Shown here: in pieces, positions 1-8,916 of the stretch
Numbering within the stretch: the first letter of the stretch is position 1
How the letters are laid out: every line of letters starts with the position of its first letter
Assembly (NCBI RefSeq): GCF_002899895.1
Contig: NZ_PPEI02000003.1
Location: 434,001-498,000 of the forward strand
Origin: Chryseobacterium oncorhynchi
Lineage (GTDB): Bacteria > Bacteroidota > Bacteroidia > Flavobacteriales > Weeksellaceae
Length of the DNA: 64,000 nucleotides
Direction: 5' to 3'
The notes under the pieces: model-generated
What the model was told of the DNA's origin: nothing
Databases searched by the model: none
The model's input: the letters and a program-made list of their open reading frames with translations, nothing else
Made by a program: the position numbers and the translations under genes

Positions 1-18
1 AGTTAATGAAAATAGTCC

Positions 19-26
19 TAAATTTG
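19..26 (+). promoter_or_regulatory. Bacteroidetes -7 element (TAAATTTG) for the TonB receptor operon
   Basis: TAAATTTG matches the flavobacterial -7 consensus TAnnTTTG and lies 40 nt before the receptor start codon. The -33 position is too close to the window edge to judge. Confidence 0.55.
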
Positions 27-66
27 TTGCCCCTTAAATAAAGAAGGAGTTAAAAATAAGTTTATT

Positions 67-2796
67 ATGATTAAAAAACTATCCCTAATCTCTTTGTTTA
101 CGTTAATGCCTGCTTCTTTTTACTTTGCGCAAACTACTGTTTACGCGTATGTTAAAGATCAGGATGGTAAGCCTTTAGAGAAAGCAGAAGTAGATCTAGC
201 ACAGTCCGGGAACGATGCAGCCGCGGATAAAATTGGGTACTTCCAGTTTGTGGATTTAAAACCTGGCCATTATCTTATCACGGTAACAAAACCAAACTTT
301 GAGTCAAAGATCCTAGAGTTTGATGTAGCTGCGGATGAGAAGAGAAAAGATTTAGGTGTTATTACACTTAATTACAATTTAGGATCAGACGCAGGAGTAA
401 TAGTTATTGATGACTCAGCAAATGATACTGAAGATGGAGGCTCATCTATGCAGCCTACTGTAGGACTTTTAAGCTCAGGAAGAGATGCTTTCCAAAATGT
501 TTCCGCGTTTGAACTAGGTGCTTACTGGTTCAGACCAAGAGGAGTAGACAACAGATTTGAGGATGTAATGTTTAATGGTGTTTCCATGTCTAAAAATGAT
601 GATGGAAAAGTAGACTTTAATAACTGGGGTGGTCTTAATGATGTAACAAGATACCCTTACGAAAATGTAGATAACATCACTCCTTCAGAATATACCTTTG
701 GTAATTTAGGAGGTGCTGTTTATTATAATACAAGAGCTTCCAGCTATAGAAAGCAGACTTCACTAGCTTATTCATTTACGAACAGAAGTTACCTGCACAG
801 AGCCATTGCTACTTATTCTTCAGGTCTTACTAAGAATGGTTGGGCATTTACGTTCTCTGCAAGTAGAAGATGGGGAGATAGAGCAATCCTTGACGGAGTT
901 TATCAGGATGCTTACGCTTATTTTGCGTCTATCGAGAAGAAATTCAGTGACAGACACTCTATTAACTTAACGGCCTTTGGATCTCCTACTTACAGAGCTT
1001 CCAATTCACCCAATACCCAAGAGGTGTATGACATCATGGGGAAAAACTATAACTCATACTGGGGATGGCAGGATGGAGAAAAAAGAAACTCCAGAATCAG
1101 AAATGTGTATGAGCCGGTATTTATGTTGACAGATTACCTGAAAATTGGTAAAAACTCAAACTGGATCAATACGGTTTCCTATCAGTTTGGTAGCGATGCA
1201 AGAAGTAGATTAGACTGGTTCCACGCTGCAGATCCAAACCCTACATATTACAGAAAATTACCAAGTTTTGGTCTTTTGACTGCTGATGAATTCAGAGCAC
1301 AGGCACAGATCAACTGGAATGATCTATACAATACCAATCGTCTTAACCTAACCAATATGGATGGAACTGCAAGAGGAGCTTCCTACACATTGGTGGATGA
1401 TGTAAATAAAGATAAAACTTTAAATATTGCATCACACTTTGATACAAGACTTAAAGACAACTGGAAATTGAATATTAACTTCAATTATCAGAACTTAAAA
1501 TCAGATAACTTTAGAAGAATTAATGATTTATTAGGGGCTAACTACGCCAATAACCTTAATGCTTTTAATAATGATACTCAATACAATGTTGATGATCCCA
1601 ACACACAGGTTAGAGTGGGAGACAGAACTCAATATTCTTATGAATTAACAAGAAACCATTATTCATTAAATGTTTCTTCCGAAGTTGATTTCAACAAGTG
1701 GAATGTGGTAGCTTCCATCTTCTCTTCATATTCTGAAGCTTACAGAGACGGGAAATTCAGAAATGCAATATTTTTGGATAACTCAAAAGGAAAGAGTGCT
1801 ATTTATAATGCATTGGATGCGGGACTTAAAGGTAAGATTACTTACAAAATCAACGGAAAGAACTTTATTGTTTATAACGGAGCATTATTTAGCTTGGCAC
1901 CAACCCTTAATGAGATCTTCATTAACCCAAGAATGGGAGATTTCTTAACTCCAGGAGTTAAAAATCAGGTGATCAACTCTAATGACATCAGCTATATCAT
2001 GAGAGGTCAGATTCTAAAGCTTAGAATATCCGGATACTATACTACAATTAGTAACTCAACAGAGATTTCAAGATATTACTTAGCAGTTTCTTCCAATAAT
2101 ACAGGATCATACAACACACTGGTTAATGAGGCTATGAGTGGTGCAGACAAGAGATATCTTGGTGCAGAACTAGGATTTGATCTAAAGGTTACACCTACGC
2201 TTAACGCAGTTGGGGTAGCAAGTGTTGGTCAATATAAATTTACAAATACTCCTCAGGTATATACATTTGATGACCTTAACGGATTCAGAAGCTATGGTTC
2301 TGCTAATATTAAGGACTATAAAGTAGCGGGAACACCACAAAAGGCATTCTCTTTAGGATTGAAGTATAACTCTCCTAAATACTGGTGGGTAGGAGCATCT
2401 GCAAACTACCTGATGGATCAGTATCTTGATTTCTCAGCAATCAATAAAACAGCTGCAATGTACACGGTTCCGGGTACAGGAGGTCTTCTTTATGATGGTG
2501 TTACACCAGAGCTTATTCAAGAGCTTACAGCACAGAAGAAATTTGATGATCAATTTATGTTGAATGCTAACGCAGGGAAGTCTTTCCAATTCGGAAAGTA
2601 CAGAATAGGTGTTAGCGTTTCAGTAAATAACATTTTAAATAACAGAAATTACGTAACAGGTGGATTCGAACAAGGAAGATATTCAAACTTCCCGGATGCA
2701 CTTGCAGAATACCAAAGAGGTACTCCTTACTTCGGACCAAAACTTTGGTATGACAGAGGAAGAACTTTCTTTACTAATGTTTATTTAAGATTCTAA
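67..2796 (+). CDS. TonB-dependent outer-membrane receptor with carboxypeptidase-like regulatory domain
   Basis: A 909-residue SusC-like outer-membrane receptor. The N-terminus is a signal peptide ending near ASFYFAQ (about residue 22). A carboxypeptidase-regulatory-like beta-sandwich follows (about 25-110; DGKPLEKAEVDLAQSG is typical). The plug region (about 130-235) contains FRPRGVDNRFEDVMFNGV and ends in NLGGAVYYNTRAS. The rest is a beta-barrel of alternating aromatic strands, finishing with the aromatic FFTNVYLRF. It should import a substrate using TonB/ExbBD energy, but the substrate cannot be read from sequence. The next gene, an exported lipoprotein, begins 14 nt downstream, so the two probably form an operon and a surface complex. 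Confidence 0.9.
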   Translation: MIKKLSLISLFTLMPASFYFAQTTVYAYVKDQDGKPLEKAEVDLAQSGNDAAADKIGYFQFVDLKPGHYLITVTKPNFESKILEFDVAADEKRKDLGVITLNYNLGSDAGVIVIDDSANDTEDGGSSMQPTVGLLSSGRDAFQNVSAFELGAYWFRPRGVDNRFEDVMFNGVSMSKNDDGKVDFNNWGGLNDVTRYPYENVDNITPSEYTFGNLGGAVYYNTRASSYRKQTSLAYSFTNRSYLHRAIATYSSGLTKNGWAFTFSASRRWGDRAILDGVYQDAYAYFASIEKKFSDRHSINLTAFGSPTYRASNSPNTQEVYDIMGKNYNSYWGWQDGEKRNSRIRNVYEPVFMLTDYLKIGKNSNWINTVSYQFGSDARSRLDWFHAADPNPTYYRKLPSFGLLTADEFRAQAQINWNDLYNTNRLNLTNMDGTARGASYTLVDDVNKDKTLNIASHFDTRLKDNWKLNINFNYQNLKSDNFRRINDLLGANYANNLNAFNNDTQYNVDDPNTQVRVGDRTQYSYELTRNHYSLNVSSEVDFNKWNVVASIFSSYSEAYRDGKFRNAIFLDNSKGKSAIYNALDAGLKGKITYKINGKNFIVYNGALFSLAPTLNEIFINPRMGDFLTPGVKNQVINSNDISYIMRGQILKLRISGYYTTISNSTEISRYYLAVSSNNTGSYNTLVNEAMSGADKRYLGAELGFDLKVTPTLNAVGVASVGQYKFTNTPQVYTFDDLNGFRSYGSANIKDYKVAGTPQKAFSLGLKYNSPKYWWVGASANYLMDQYLDFSAINKTAAMYTVPGTGGLLYDGVTPELIQELTAQKKFDDQFMLNANAGKSFQFGKYRIGVSVSVNNILNNRNYVTGGFEQGRYSNFPDALAEYQRGTPYFGPKLWYDRGRTFFTNVYLRF

Positions 2797-2810
2797 TAAC
2801 GACGACTATA

Positions 2811-5015
2811 ATGAAAAAATATAATTCAGTTTTAAAATATATTTTTATCGCAGCAGCTTCTCTATTGGTAACAGTAGGATGTGTGCATGATGATAAATAT
2901 GACCAACCTAACCTAGACGGGTATGACTGTGCAGACAAGCAAGGAATTGCAATGCCATTTGCTGATGTAAAGGCAAAATTCCAAAATAATACAGTGTATA
3001 CTTTCCCTAAAGATGATACTCCTAACAATGAAGCAGATGATCTTTATATGGTAGGATATGTTTCTTCTACGGATGAAACGGGTAACGTTTACAAAACAAT
3101 CTATATCCAGGATGCATTAGCAAACCCTACGCATGGTTTTACCATTAGTGTAGACATGGTAAGTAGCTATACTAAGTTCCCTCAGGGATCTAAGATATAT
3201 GTAAAGCTTAATGGCCTTTCAATAGGAACTTACGGTGGAGTTGTACAATTAGGAGTGAAAACAGGAGCTGAATCAGCTGCTAATGGAGTATCCAGAATCC
3301 CGGAAAAATCAGTTCCAGGTATTATCTTCAGATCATGTACAACAAGAGGTGAAATTATTCCAAAAGTTTTAACTCTTGCTGAGCTGAAAAATAACGAAAA
3401 CCTAATCGGTTGTCTTGTTCAGTTGAATGAGGTAGAATTTGATAGTAAAGCTCTATGTTCAAACTTTGCTCCTAACGGTCAAACTGTAGACAGAGGAATT
3501 GGACAAGGATGGAATGAATCAAGTAGTACATACGTTAATACAGCAGTAGTAAGAAACAGTGGATTTGCTTCATTTGCAAACCAGACTCTTCCTGCAGGAA
3601 AAGGAACACTTAAAGGAATTTACAGTAAGTTCCAGTCAGGTTCTACTACAACTTATCAATTCTATATCAATAAGGTATCTGACCTTGATATGGAAGGTGG
3701 TGCACTAGATGCTAATGGAAAAGACAAACACTTCCCTCGTTTAGATAAACTACAGGAAAATCCTTGTAGATTCAGTGCTACAAACCTTACAGCGAAAACA
3801 GTATCAGATATTAAGCAGCTTGCAGGATCATTAGCACCAAACGGATTGGTACAGATTACAGGAGATTTCTACCTGAAAGCTCAGATCACTGCTAATGATG
3901 AAACAGGAAACTTATTTAAGTATCTATATGTAGAAGATGCAACAGGAGGAATCAAGGTAAATATCAACAAAGCTGATTTATTCCTTGATGGTAGATTCAA
4001 AGTAGGAAAAGATCTGAATATTAAATTAAAAGGTTTATATATCAGAAACGTTGCAGGAGAGCTTCAGATTGGATCTAATGATTCAAGTTCTGCTATTGGT
4101 TACAGAATTAAAGAAGAAGATGTATACAAATCTCTATTTGATTCAAATGCACCGGCAAGAACAGTTGTAGCTACCGAAAGATCAATCTCTCAAATAACAA
4201 CTGCTGATGTAGGAAGATGGATTAAAATTAAAGATCTTGAATTCATTAATGGTGATTTAGGAAAAACATATGCAGACGGATCAGCTCTTTCAAACAGAAC
4301 GTTAGAAGACTGTTCAGGAAAAACAATTACACTGAGAACCAGCGGACGTGCTATCTTTGGGATCAAAGCAGCAAGTGCTATTGAGGTTGCAGGTGGAAAA
4401 GGAGATGTGTATGCTATCCTAAGTGTATTTAATGGTACTTACCAATTATGGATTACACAGCTTACAGATCTTAATTTGAATAACCCTAGATGTGATGGAA
4501 GCGTTTATACTCCTCTTCCGCTTCTTTACAGTGATGATTTCGCTGCAGGAGGTTTCGGTTCAGATTGGACAGTTGTGAACAAGGTTGGACCAAACCAATT
4601 CTGGGGAACATCTAACCAAGGAAACGGAACAAACTACTACGCAATGATGAATGGTAATGCAGGAGGTGCGGGTAATAACTTTGCGAACGAAGACTGGTTA
4701 ATCTCTAAAGCAGTAAGCTTAGTTGGAAAATCTAAAGGAATTGTAACCTTTACTACTGACGTAAGATACGCAGGAAATACATTACAGGTATTTGCTACAG
4801 ATAACTATACAGGGGACGTAGCAACAACCAATTGGACTGCACTTCCGGCAAATCTGGATACCAATTCAAATGCATTTGGAGACTGGGTAAGTTCTGGAAA
4901 TGTTGACTTAAGTGCTTTCTTAGGTAAAAATGTAAGAATTGCATTCAAATATACCTCTACAACATCTGCTGCCGCAACATGGGAGATAGATGACTTTAAA
5001 ATCAAAGGACAATAA
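2811..5015 (+). CDS. DUF5689-type surface lipoprotein with C-terminal choice-of-anchor J domain
   Basis: A 734-residue lipoprotein: basic start, hydrophobic segment and lipobox VTVG/C with Cys24. Two similar OB-fold-like DUF5689 segments are visible, one near residues 95-150 (YKTIYIQDALANPTHGF) and one near 370-420 (FKYLYVEDATGGIKVNI). Another similar stretch may lie near 490-560. The last ~165 residues (YSDDFAAGGFGSDWT to WEIDDFKIKG) look like the beta-sandwich choice-of-anchor J domain of Bacteroidetes surface proteins. The position directly after the TonB receptor suggests a SusD-like accessory role in capturing substrate, although it is not a SusD homologue. Function is inferred from context only. 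Confidence 0.8.
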   Translation: MKKYNSVLKYIFIAAASLLVTVGCVHDDKYDQPNLDGYDCADKQGIAMPFADVKAKFQNNTVYTFPKDDTPNNEADDLYMVGYVSSTDETGNVYKTIYIQDALANPTHGFTISVDMVSSYTKFPQGSKIYVKLNGLSIGTYGGVVQLGVKTGAESAANGVSRIPEKSVPGIIFRSCTTRGEIIPKVLTLAELKNNENLIGCLVQLNEVEFDSKALCSNFAPNGQTVDRGIGQGWNESSSTYVNTAVVRNSGFASFANQTLPAGKGTLKGIYSKFQSGSTTTYQFYINKVSDLDMEGGALDANGKDKHFPRLDKLQENPCRFSATNLTAKTVSDIKQLAGSLAPNGLVQITGDFYLKAQITANDETGNLFKYLYVEDATGGIKVNINKADLFLDGRFKVGKDLNIKLKGLYIRNVAGELQIGSNDSSSAIGYRIKEEDVYKSLFDSNAPARTVVATERSISQITTADVGRWIKIKDLEFINGDLGKTYADGSALSNRTLEDCSGKTITLRTSGRAIFGIKAASAIEVAGGKGDVYAILSVFNGTYQLWITQLTDLNLNNPRCDGSVYTPLPLLYSDDFAAGGFGSDWTVVNKVGPNQFWGTSNQGNGTNYYAMMNGNAGGAGNNFANEDWLISKAVSLVGKSKGIVTFTTDVRYAGNTLQVFATDNYTGDVATTNWTALPANLDTNSNAFGDWVSSGNVDLSAFLGKNVRIAFKYTSTTSAAATWEIDDFKIKGQ

Positions 5016-5035
5016 TTATTGTTTTTATAAAATTA

Positions 5036-5063
5036 AAACCGGTTCGTAAGAGCCGGTTTTTTT
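5036..5063 (+). terminator. Rho-independent terminator of the TonB receptor operon
   Basis: Ten-base-pair stem AAACCGGTTC / GAGCCGGTTT (one G-U pair) around loop GTAA, followed by a run of seven T. It lies 20 nt after the lipoprotein stop. Confidence 0.9.
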
Positions 5064-5338
5064 ATTTGCTTAATGCAAGCTATTAAAGGAGAACCTTTAG
5101 AAAAAATGAACCAATATAGAAGTTGTGTAGACTATTTTTTAGCTAGGATTTCAACTTTATATATTGAACATTGCATGCATAAGAATGAAGAGTACATAAA
5201 ATAATTGCGAATGCTGAAAATGTTGAACGTCTTTATCCTTAAACATGTAGAGATTGGTTCTTTGTGTATTGAAAAATAATACTATCCTGTTGGTTTTAGA
5301 ATTCTTAAAGAATAAATATAAGACCTACCTATAAACAA
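5064..5338. other. Intergenic region between convergent operons, no gene called
   Basis: AT-rich sequence between the terminators of two convergent units. It contains a 43-codon open frame (5073-5204) with no recognisable family and no promoter element. I see no RNA gene or repeat. Confidence 0.5.
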
Positions 5339-5364
5339 AAAACCACCGCATCAGCAGTGGTTTT
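5339..5364 (-). terminator. Terminator of the minus-strand cell-wall recycling operon
   Basis: Hairpin AAAACCAC ... GTGGTTTT with a GC/GC inner pair. Read on the minus strand it ends in a run of T. It lies 20 nt past the stop of the DUF6702-type gene. Confidence 0.8.
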
Positions 5365-5384
5365 ATATTTTAAAAATTATTCTT

Positions 5385-5855
5385 TTAAAAAGATACCTCA
5401 TTTACCTCTTTTCCCCTTTGGAAGTTCATCGTTTTCTGACTGCCTTTGTAGGCAATGTTTACGAGGTTAATCTGCTTAGGAAAAGCACTTAAGAGGATCG
5501 TGTTTTTAATTTTTAAGGTATTGATATCTGAAACTCCTCCGGTTTCAAAATATACCCATACAGTTTCTCCGCTTATCTGACTTCCGGTGAAAGTAATTGT
5601 TTTGGGAGCACCATTGACAAATACATCAAAATTATTGTTCACATATTTTTTCACTTCTGCTTCAAATCCGGCTGTATTCGGGTTGATCTTAATAGCATCA
5701 GAGATATGGCTTGTATTCATTTTTGTGGTAAACTTCAATGTCTTGCTTCCATCAATATAATCCACCTTGGTCATTGAAGAGAAAAAGTCTACATACATAA
5801 AACTCATTAACACAAAACATGTTAAAATTCCTGATATATATAAAAGTTTTTTCAT
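5385..5855 (-). CDS. Exported DUF6702-type protein
   Basis: About 156 residues starting at MKKLLYISGILTCF, a better start than the ATG eight codons upstream because a signal peptide begins there. The body (DFFSSMTKVDYIDGSKTLKFTTKM ... ILLSAFPKQINLVNI) is an all-beta pattern like the DUF6702 family of Bacteroidetes, periplasmic proteins of unknown role often found near peptidase genes. It is the last gene of the minus-strand run beginning with the AmgK-like kinase, 58 nt after the LOG-family gene, and is followed by a clear terminator. The family call is from memory of its pattern. Confidence 0.65.
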   Translation of the reverse strand: MKKLLYISGILTCFVLMSFMYVDFFSSMTKVDYIDGSKTLKFTTKMNTSHISDAIKINPNTAGFEAEVKKYVNNNFDVFVNGAPKTITFTGSQISGETVWVYFETGGVSDINTLKIKNTILLSAFPKQINLVNIAYKGSQKTMNFQRGKEVNEVSF

Positions 5856-5913
5856 CTTAATTAATAGATTTACAATCATACTTGCTAGTTATAGTTCACA
5901 AATAATATGCCAA

Positions 5914-6666
5914 TTAGAAATTTACATTCACAGAATACTTATCATAAAAAGCCTTAATGTGTGCTACTGCCTCATCAGCAGTGTCTACCACTCTGTAAAG
6001 ATCCAAATCATCTTCTGCAATCATGCTTTCTTTTAAGAGCGTTGCTTTGAACCAATCCAGTAATCCACCCCAAAATTCACTTCCTACCAATACAATCGGA
6101 AACTTACCAATCTTGTTGGTTTGAATCAATGTCATTGCTTCCGTTAGCTCATCTAAAGTTCCAAAACCTCCGGGCATAACCACGAAACCTTGGGAATACT
6201 TTACAAACATTACCTTTCTCACGAAAAAGTAATCGAAATTCATAGAATAAGACTTGTTGATGTAAGGATTGAAATGCTGCTCAAAAGGAAGATCAATATT
6301 AAGTCCAATTGATTTTCCGTTGGCATTGAAAGCCCCTTTATTTCCTGCTTCCATGATTCCTGGACCACCTCCGGTAATAATTCCGAAGCCTAGCTTTGTA
6401 ATCTTTTCAGCAATTTCTACGGCCATTTCATAGTATTTATTATCAGGTTTCAGACGTGCTGAACCGAATATAGAAACACATGGGCCAATTTTTGCCAGCT
6501 TTTCATAGCCATCCACAAACTCAGCCATGATCTTGAAGACCATCCAGCTGTCCTTGGTAACGGTTTCGTCCCAAGTTTTTTGTCTGAAACTGTCGTGTAG
6601 CTTTATTTCGTTCATATCAAATTCCGGATTTACTAAACTTTCATCCCTCGTTCCATCAATTCCCAT
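5914..6666 (-). CDS. LOG-family protein (TIGR00730 type; possible cytokinin riboside 5'-monophosphate phosphoribohydrolase)
   Basis: A 250-residue Rossmann-fold protein with both hallmark motifs: GGGPGIMEA at residues 99-107 and PGGFGTLDE at 165-173, the nucleotide-binding and catalytic signatures of the LOG family. Family members split nucleoside 5'-monophosphates into base and ribose 5-phosphate; in bacteria without cytokinin signalling the physiological substrate is uncertain. A ~50-residue N-terminal extension precedes the core, as in the longer Bacteroidetes members. It lies 8 nt downstream of the MurU-like gene, so it is probably cotranscribed. Whether it contributes to sugar-nucleotide turnover there is inference. 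Confidence 0.88.
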   Translation of the reverse strand: MGIDGTRDESLVNPEFDMNEIKLHDSFRQKTWDETVTKDSWMVFKIMAEFVDGYEKLAKIGPCVSIFGSARLKPDNKYYEMAVEIAEKITKLGFGIITGGGPGIMEAGNKGAFNANGKSIGLNIDLPFEQHFNPYINKSYSMNFDYFFVRKVMFVKYSQGFVVMPGGFGTLDELTEAMTLIQTNKIGKFPIVLVGSEFWGGLLDWFKATLLKESMIAEDDLDLYRVVDTADEAVAHIKAFYDKYSVNVNF

Positions 6667-6674
6667 TACAAAAT

Positions 6675-7388
6675 TTATTTAAAATGTTTTTCGGCTTCTA
6701 TTACAGATTCTGGTCTTCCGACATCTATAAGAAGACTGTCATGTACAAAACCGTGGATATGTTCGGTCTGCATCAGATCCAGATATTCTTCCATAACAGA
6801 AAATTTGCCTTTTCTTTTTATTTTTTCAAAGATGGTAGGGTTGATACAATGAACACCACTGAAAGCAAGAGCCTTAAATCCTTTGTTGAATTCTGCAAGT
6901 CTCTGCTCTCCTGTCTGTACATTCAGCCAACCTCTTAAAACCATGTCATCATTGAAAAGAAGTTTTCTCGAACTTTCACGGTCCGAAACTGCTAAAGTAG
7001 CAAAATCTTTTATCTTTTTATGATATTCTACCAAAGCATTGATGTTTATATTGGTTAAAATATCAGCATTCATGATTAGAAAATCTTCTCCATGATCAAG
7101 AAATTTTCTAGCAAAAATTAAGCCGCCTCCGGTTTCCAGCAATTCGTTGGTTTCATCCGAGATTTCAATGTTACATCCGAAGTTATCATTTTTATTCAAA
7201 AAATCAACAATCTGATCTCCGAAATGATGGATGTTAATTACAAAATCTTGTATACCAAAACCTTTCAGGTACTTGATGTTTCTCTCCAAAAGTGGAATAT
7301 CATTCACCTTTGCCAGTGCTTTAGGGTGATGATCTGTAAACGGTTTAAGTCTGGTGCCTTTTCCTGCGGCGAAAATTAAAGCTTTCAT
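6675..7388 (-). CDS. murU: MurU-like sugar-1-phosphate nucleotidyltransferase
   Basis: A 237-residue nucleotidyltransferase. The N-terminus MKALIFAAGKGTRLKPFTDH with PKAL matches the GxGTRLxPxTxxxPK signature, and DxD-like MNADIL near residue 102 should bind metal. The short single-domain length fits N-acetylmuramate-1-phosphate uridylyltransferase (MurU) better than GlmU or RfbA. With the AmgK-like kinase upstream, it could rebuild UDP-MurNAc from recovered N-acetylmuramate and bypass de novo synthesis. A 71-nt gap holding the heptad hairpin separates it from the RapZ-like gene; LOG follows after 8 nt. The exact sugar is inferred from the AmgK neighbour. Confidence 0.75.
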   Translation of the reverse strand: MKALIFAAGKGTRLKPFTDHHPKALAKVNDIPLLERNIKYLKGFGIQDFVINIHHFGDQIVDFLNKNDNFGCNIEISDETNELLETGGGLIFARKFLDHGEDFLIMNADILTNININALVEYHKKIKDFATLAVSDRESSRKLLFNDDMVLRGWLNVQTGEQRLAEFNKGFKALAFSGVHCINPTIFEKIKRKGKFSVMEEYLDLMQTEHIHGFVHDSLLIDVGRPESVIEAEKHFK

Positions 7389-7393
7389 ATAGT

Positions 7394-7472
7394 ATGAGTA
7401 ATGCGTGATAAGTAGTGAGTCGTTAAAATAAATAAGTAAATATTACTTATTGCTCATTACTAATTACTAATG
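7394..7472. repeat. Inverted array of degenerate heptanucleotide repeats
   Basis: The left arm (7394-7439) and right arm (7443-7472) consist of 7-nt units. On the minus strand the right arm has units such as TTAGTAA (twice), TGAGCAA and TAAGTAA; the left arm has TGAGTAA, TGCGTGA, TAAGTAG and TGAGTCG on the plus strand. The arms face each other and meet in a perfect 9-bp hairpin, AATAAGTAA / TTACTTATT, with a 3-nt loop. The right arm overlaps the last codons and stop of the RapZ-like gene. Confidence 0.75.
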
Positions 7473-7873
7473 TTGAGTTGTGGCTGTTCATCGTGGTGGA
7501 TGGTTACTTCTGTTCCGTTCGGGTATTTTTCTCTGATGAATTCAGCAATTTTTATTGCAGAATATACAGATCTGTGCTGTCCGCCTGTGCATCCGAAATT
7601 GATTTGTAAATTTTCAAAACCTCTTTCAAGATAATCATCAATATTGATGGACACGAGAGACTTTATTAGCTCTAAAAATTTAGGCATTTCAGTTTTTGTT
7701 TCAAGATACTCCTGAACACCAATGTCATTTCCGGTTTGGATCTTGTATTCTTCAATTCTTCCTGGGTTTAGGATTCCTCTGCAGTCAAAGGCAAAACCGC
7801 CTCCATTTCCTGAATCATCTTTTGGAATTCCTCCTTTCTTGTACGAAAAACTGTGTATATCGATGTGTAGCAT
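7460..7873 (-). CDS. Stand-alone RapZ C-terminal domain protein
   Basis: A 137-residue protein matching only the C-terminal half of RapZ. The core FGCTGGQHRSV (about residues 93-103) corresponds to the conserved GCTGGxHRSV motif, and the start (IHSFSYKKGGIPKD, FAFDCRGILNPGR) matches the domain's first strands. The N-terminal P-loop kinase-like half is absent. In E. coli the C-terminal domain of RapZ binds RNA and glucosamine-6-phosphate to control amino-sugar supply. Here it sits 16 nt after an AmgK-like kinase and before MurU, which fits a sensor or regulator of amino-sugar recycling. Its last codons (NISN, stop) are encoded by the heptad repeat array. Confidence 0.82.
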   Translation of the reverse strand: MLHIDIHSFSYKKGGIPKDDSGNGGGFAFDCRGILNPGRIEEYKIQTGNDIGVQEYLETKTEMPKFLELIKSLVSINIDDYLERGFENLQINFGCTGGQHRSVYSAIKIAEFIREKYPNGTEVTIHHDEQPQLNISN

Positions 7874-7889
7874 TTTCTTTATTATTTTT

Positions 7890-8906
7890 TTACTTTAAAA
7901 TAGTATCAATTTTTTGTTTTACTTTATCTGTAGCTAGTTGCTGGATCACTTTAAAAAGTTCAGGATAGTTATCCATTTCTTCCCAGCAAGAAGCAAACTG
8001 AGTGATATTTTGAATTCCTTTTTCCAGACTTGCCATAAAATGTTGTTTCCTCTGGATCAAGCCTCTGAAACCATAAGCTCCCAATACCTGAAGAAATCTC
8101 ATCATTTGAATGGGTTTAACCGATCTTCTTAGTTGAATTTTAATTTCTTGGTTATCAAATAATTGAATGTAAAAATCTAGCATTTCATTTTTAAAGTCTT
8201 CAGGGAAATCTGCCTTGGCCTGAAAAAGAAAAGAAATGACATCATACATTAAAGGGCCTTTCATTGCTGATTGATAATCGATGAATGAAACTTCATTTTT
8301 CCCATTCACCATGATATTTCTTGCCTGAAAATCACGGATCATAATTCCCTTAGGTTCCAGATTTTCTACAAGTGAAGCAATTTTCTTGAATTCCTTTAGT
8401 AGGGTAGATTTGTTATATTCCAGCTCCAGAACGTCTGCTACAAAATTTTTGAAGTAGTAAAGATCATGAATGATTGGCAGTTCATCATAACTTTCATATT
8501 CAAATGTCTTTGTGAAATCAATTTTCCCTTGGGTTTTTATCTGCAGTTGGAAAAGTTTTTCCAGGGTTTGCTGTACCAATGACTTTACCTCCTGTGAAAC
8601 ATGTTCTTTTGTAATTACTTCCGAAAGGGTTTTTTCTCCTAAAAATTGCTGGATGTACATTTTTCTGTCATCCGAAATAGATAGGATAGCAGGCGTATTA
8701 AGGCTTAATTCTGAGAATACCTGAGAATAATACAGGAAGCTTTCATTTTCCGGAATATTTTCATTGTAGGTGATGATATATTTTTCAGTAGGGGTTATGG
8801 CCAGAAAATTTACCCTCGCAGAACCGCTTTGAGCTAGTGTGATGAATTCAGTGGATTTTTTACCAAGATGGTTTTCAAAAAATCTTTTTGCGTTTTCAGA
8901 AGTCAT
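7890..8906 (-). CDS. amgK: AmgK-like sugar kinase (aminoglycoside-phosphotransferase fold)
   Basis: A 338-residue APH-fold kinase. The catalytic loop RDFQARNIM is at residues 191-199 (Asp192, Asn197) and the metal-binding segment FIDYQSAMKGP at 208-218. The latter resembles the DFQDA motif of AmgK, the anomeric N-acetylmuramate/N-acetylglucosamine kinase of the Pseudomonas recycling bypass, more than antibiotic kinases. It heads the minus-strand operon with a RapZ-like gene and MurU. Salvaged MurNAc would be phosphorylated at C1 here and activated with UTP by MurU. A TATATTTG promoter element lies 10 nt upstream of the ATG. Confidence 0.8.
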   Translation of the reverse strand: MTSENAKRFFENHLGKKSTEFITLAQSGSARVNFLAITPTEKYIITYNENIPENESFLYYSQVFSELSLNTPAILSISDDRKMYIQQFLGEKTLSEVITKEHVSQEVKSLVQQTLEKLFQLQIKTQGKIDFTKTFEYESYDELPIIHDLYYFKNFVADVLELEYNKSTLLKEFKKIASLVENLEPKGIMIRDFQARNIMVNGKNEVSFIDYQSAMKGPLMYDVISFLFQAKADFPEDFKNEMLDFYIQLFDNQEIKIQLRRSVKPIQMMRFLQVLGAYGFRGLIQRKQHFMASLEKGIQNITQFASCWEEMDNYPELFKVIQQLATDKVKQKIDTILK

Positions 8907-8916
8907 AATATTGAAA

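Noticed and set aside
41-50. AGAAGGAG-like purine tract upstream of the first TonB receptor, as a ribosome binding site.
   Set aside because: It lies about 17 nt from the ATG, too far for a Shine-Dalgarno interaction, and genes of this group generally lack such sites.
5073-5204. A 43-codon open frame in the gap between two terminators.
   Set aside because: No promoter, no recognisable family, no signal or membrane pattern, and a length easily reached by chance in AT-rich DNA.
7890-8906. Aminoglycoside-resistance phosphotransferase.
   Set aside because: The DYQSA-type metal loop and the MurU and RapZ-like neighbours point to an AmgK-type sugar kinase rather than a resistance enzyme.
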